5,497 bases of DNA from Candidatus Aenigmatarchaeota archaeon (GTDB lineage: Archaea > Aenigmatarchaeota > Aenigmatarchaeia > Aenigmatarchaeales > DAIDAN01): NCBI GenBank assembly GCA_027310605.1, contig DAIDAN010000041.1, positions 1-5,497 of the forward strand, read 5' to 3'. Of this stretch, positions 4,981 through 5,497 are shown one piece after another. The position numbers and the translations under genes were made by a program. A model generated the notes under the pieces. The model had not been told where the DNA came from and made no database searches. It saw only the letters and a list, made by a program, of their open reading frames with translations. Each line of letters starts with the position of its first letter. The stretch's first letter is position 1.

Positions 4981-5180
4981 TTTTCAGGAATTCGAAAAAT
5001 GGGAGAAAAACGCAAGGTTCGGGGGTATCAGGAAACGCACGGAAACGAAGTTTCCGGCTGCGCCGAAAATCCTGCGGGATTTTCGTGCGACCCTTGAACT
5101 GAAGGGGTAAACCGATTGAAGTAGGCGAAGCCTACTTCCAGCTTTTTGCCCCCTGCGGTTCGGTCCCTGCCGGCGCACCA
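4981..5180 (+). ncRNA. Unassigned structured RNA region ending in a tRNA-like CCA tail
   Basis: This stretch contains no convincing protein gene but several stable hairpins. At 5040-5056 there are 7 bp with a GAA triloop, at 5064-5085 9 bp with a TGCG loop, at 5090-5108 6 bp with a 7-nt loop, and at 5118-5138 9 bp with a GAA triloop. CGCA (5036-5039) can pair with TGCG (5086-5089), enclosing the first two hairpins in a three-way junction. The end, GCGGTTCGGTCC then CGGCGCACCA (5155-5180), looks like a tRNA T-loop and a 3' CCA end, and CGGCGCA (5171-5177) pairs perfectly with TGCGCCG (5059-5065). There is no D-arm, and the T-stem pairs only with a bulge, so this is not a normal tRNA. It may be the 3' part of the tRNA-Pro-like transcript, a separate RNA, or a decayed tRNA. 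The family is not recognised. The first 50 bases (4981-5030) show nothing specific. Confidence 0.35.
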
Positions 5181-5195
5181 AAATAATTCCGCGAA

Positions 5196-5202
5196 TTTAT
5201 AA
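5196..5202 (+). promoter_or_regulatory. TATA box for the secreted protein gene
   Basis: TTTATAA is centred about 26-27 nt upstream of roughly 5226, leaving a leader of about 8 nt containing GTGG before the ATG at 5233. It lies just after the CCA tail at 5180, so the RNA region and this gene are probably separate transcripts. Confidence 0.55.
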
Positions 5203-5232
5203 GGCAAGAAGATAAAATTAATTCGTGGTATT

Positions 5233-5497
5233 ATGATGAAAAAAGATGTTTCATTTCCTTTAATCGCCCTTGTCCTGTCAATCATTGCCGTTTCAACCTT
5301 CGCGAGCGCGGCATACGGCTCGCTCGGAATAACATACACCCTTCTCGACAGCAAGGTGAAGCCGGGACAGGGCAGCACGATAACGCTGGCTTTTTCCAAC
5401 GCCGCTTCCGGCGCCGCGTACAACATCAGGGTTTATGTAACCGCCGGCAGCTTCGTAATCCCTTCTTCAAATTATTTCACGCTCGGCTCGATAGGGC
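5233..5497 (+). CDS. Secreted surface protein, N-terminal part (S-layer/COG1361-like Ig-type domain)
   Basis: The gene runs off the window after 88 codons. Residues 1-26 form a clear signal peptide: a basic start (MMKK), a hydrophobic core (FPLIALVLSIIAVSTF) and a small-residue ASA cleavage site before AYGS. The mature part begins a beta-rich domain with the pattern KPGQGSTITLAFSNAASG, then AYNIRVYV, a serine-rich loop and FTLGSIG. This resembles the Ig-like repeats of archaeal S-layer and COG1361-type proteins, where a PG-x-x-x-x-x-T strand is followed by an N-x-G-x-A-x-N-V strand and a final L-G-x-(I/L) strand. Such proteins lie outside the membrane and often repeat the domain many times. 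ATG 5233 is used; ATG 5236 is also possible and would remove one residue. The full length and any C-terminal anchor are outside the window. The family call rests on pattern only. Confidence 0.75.
   Translation, partial: MMKKDVSFPLIALVLSIIAVSTFASAAYGSLGITYTLLDSKVKPGQGSTITLAFSNAASGAAYNIRVYVTAGSFVIPSSNYFTLGSIG

Noticed and set aside
5059..5177. 5S rRNA, because the ends pair and GAACTGAAG resembles the 5S loop C region
   Set aside because: A hairpin follows the terminal stem at once, which does not match 5S topology, and the conserved CCAUNCCGAAC core is absent.
4798..5180. tmRNA-like or RNase P RNA gene
   Set aside because: There is no tag reading frame with pseudoknots, no tmRNA 5' signature and no conserved RNase P core sequences. 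tmRNA is also not expected in archaea.
4905..5180. CRISPR array, because of several short repeats and hairpins
   Set aside because: The hairpins differ in sequence and spacing, and there is no regularly spaced direct repeat.
5028..5426. Minus-strand open frame of 132 codons across the RNA region and the secreted protein gene
   Set aside because: It overlaps the signal peptide of a plausible plus-strand gene. Its middle contains the typical peptide produced by reading a tRNA T-arm backwards, so it is probably not coding.

Overview
This window looks archaeal. It encodes the small RNA polymerase subunit Rpo11 (RpoL) and an archaeal-type class I CCA-adding enzyme. TATA boxes sit about 26 nt upstream of inferred start points, and a tRNA gene appears to be interrupted by an intron at the canonical archaeal position 37/38. 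The sequence does not fix the lineage. A small-genome (DPANN-like) archaeon would fit the compact gene packing and mixed start signals, but that is inference.

Layout. Positions 2-163 hold the end of an unrecognised plus-strand gene. Three plus-strand housekeeping or cofactor genes follow with short gaps: rpoL (196-456), larC (508-1686) and cca (1720-3126). They probably do not form one tight operon, because rpoL and cca each have their own TATA-like box. A convergent minus-strand block comes next: a CYTH-domain phosphatase/cyclase-like gene (3257-3835), a 5'-truncated HepT/DUF86 HEPN remnant just upstream of it (3843-4055), and a membrane-anchored, cysteine-containing pilin-like surface protein (4091-4675).

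The stretch 4676-5232 has no convincing protein gene. It holds back-to-back promoters: minus strand for the pilin-like gene, plus strand for an RNA. It then has an excellent 5' half of tRNA-Pro(CGG), a 67-nt intron-like insert made mainly of two hairpins, and the 3' anticodon-stem strand plus variable loop. Where the T-arm should be, the tRNA breaks off into a series of strong hairpins. These end at 5180 in a tRNA-like tail with an encoded CCA, but that tail does not match the Pro acceptor stem. No partner for the acceptor strand GGGCCCG exists in the window. This is the most unusual part: a disrupted, multi-intron or split tRNA gene, possibly next to an unassigned structured RNA.

The window ends in the first 88 codons of a secreted, repeat/Ig-like surface protein (5233 onward) with its own promoter.

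Functional links. cca and the tRNA gene both concern tRNA, but they are about 1.7 kb apart and not co-transcribed. The two surface-protein genes flank the RNA region. larC appears without larA, larB or larE nearby.
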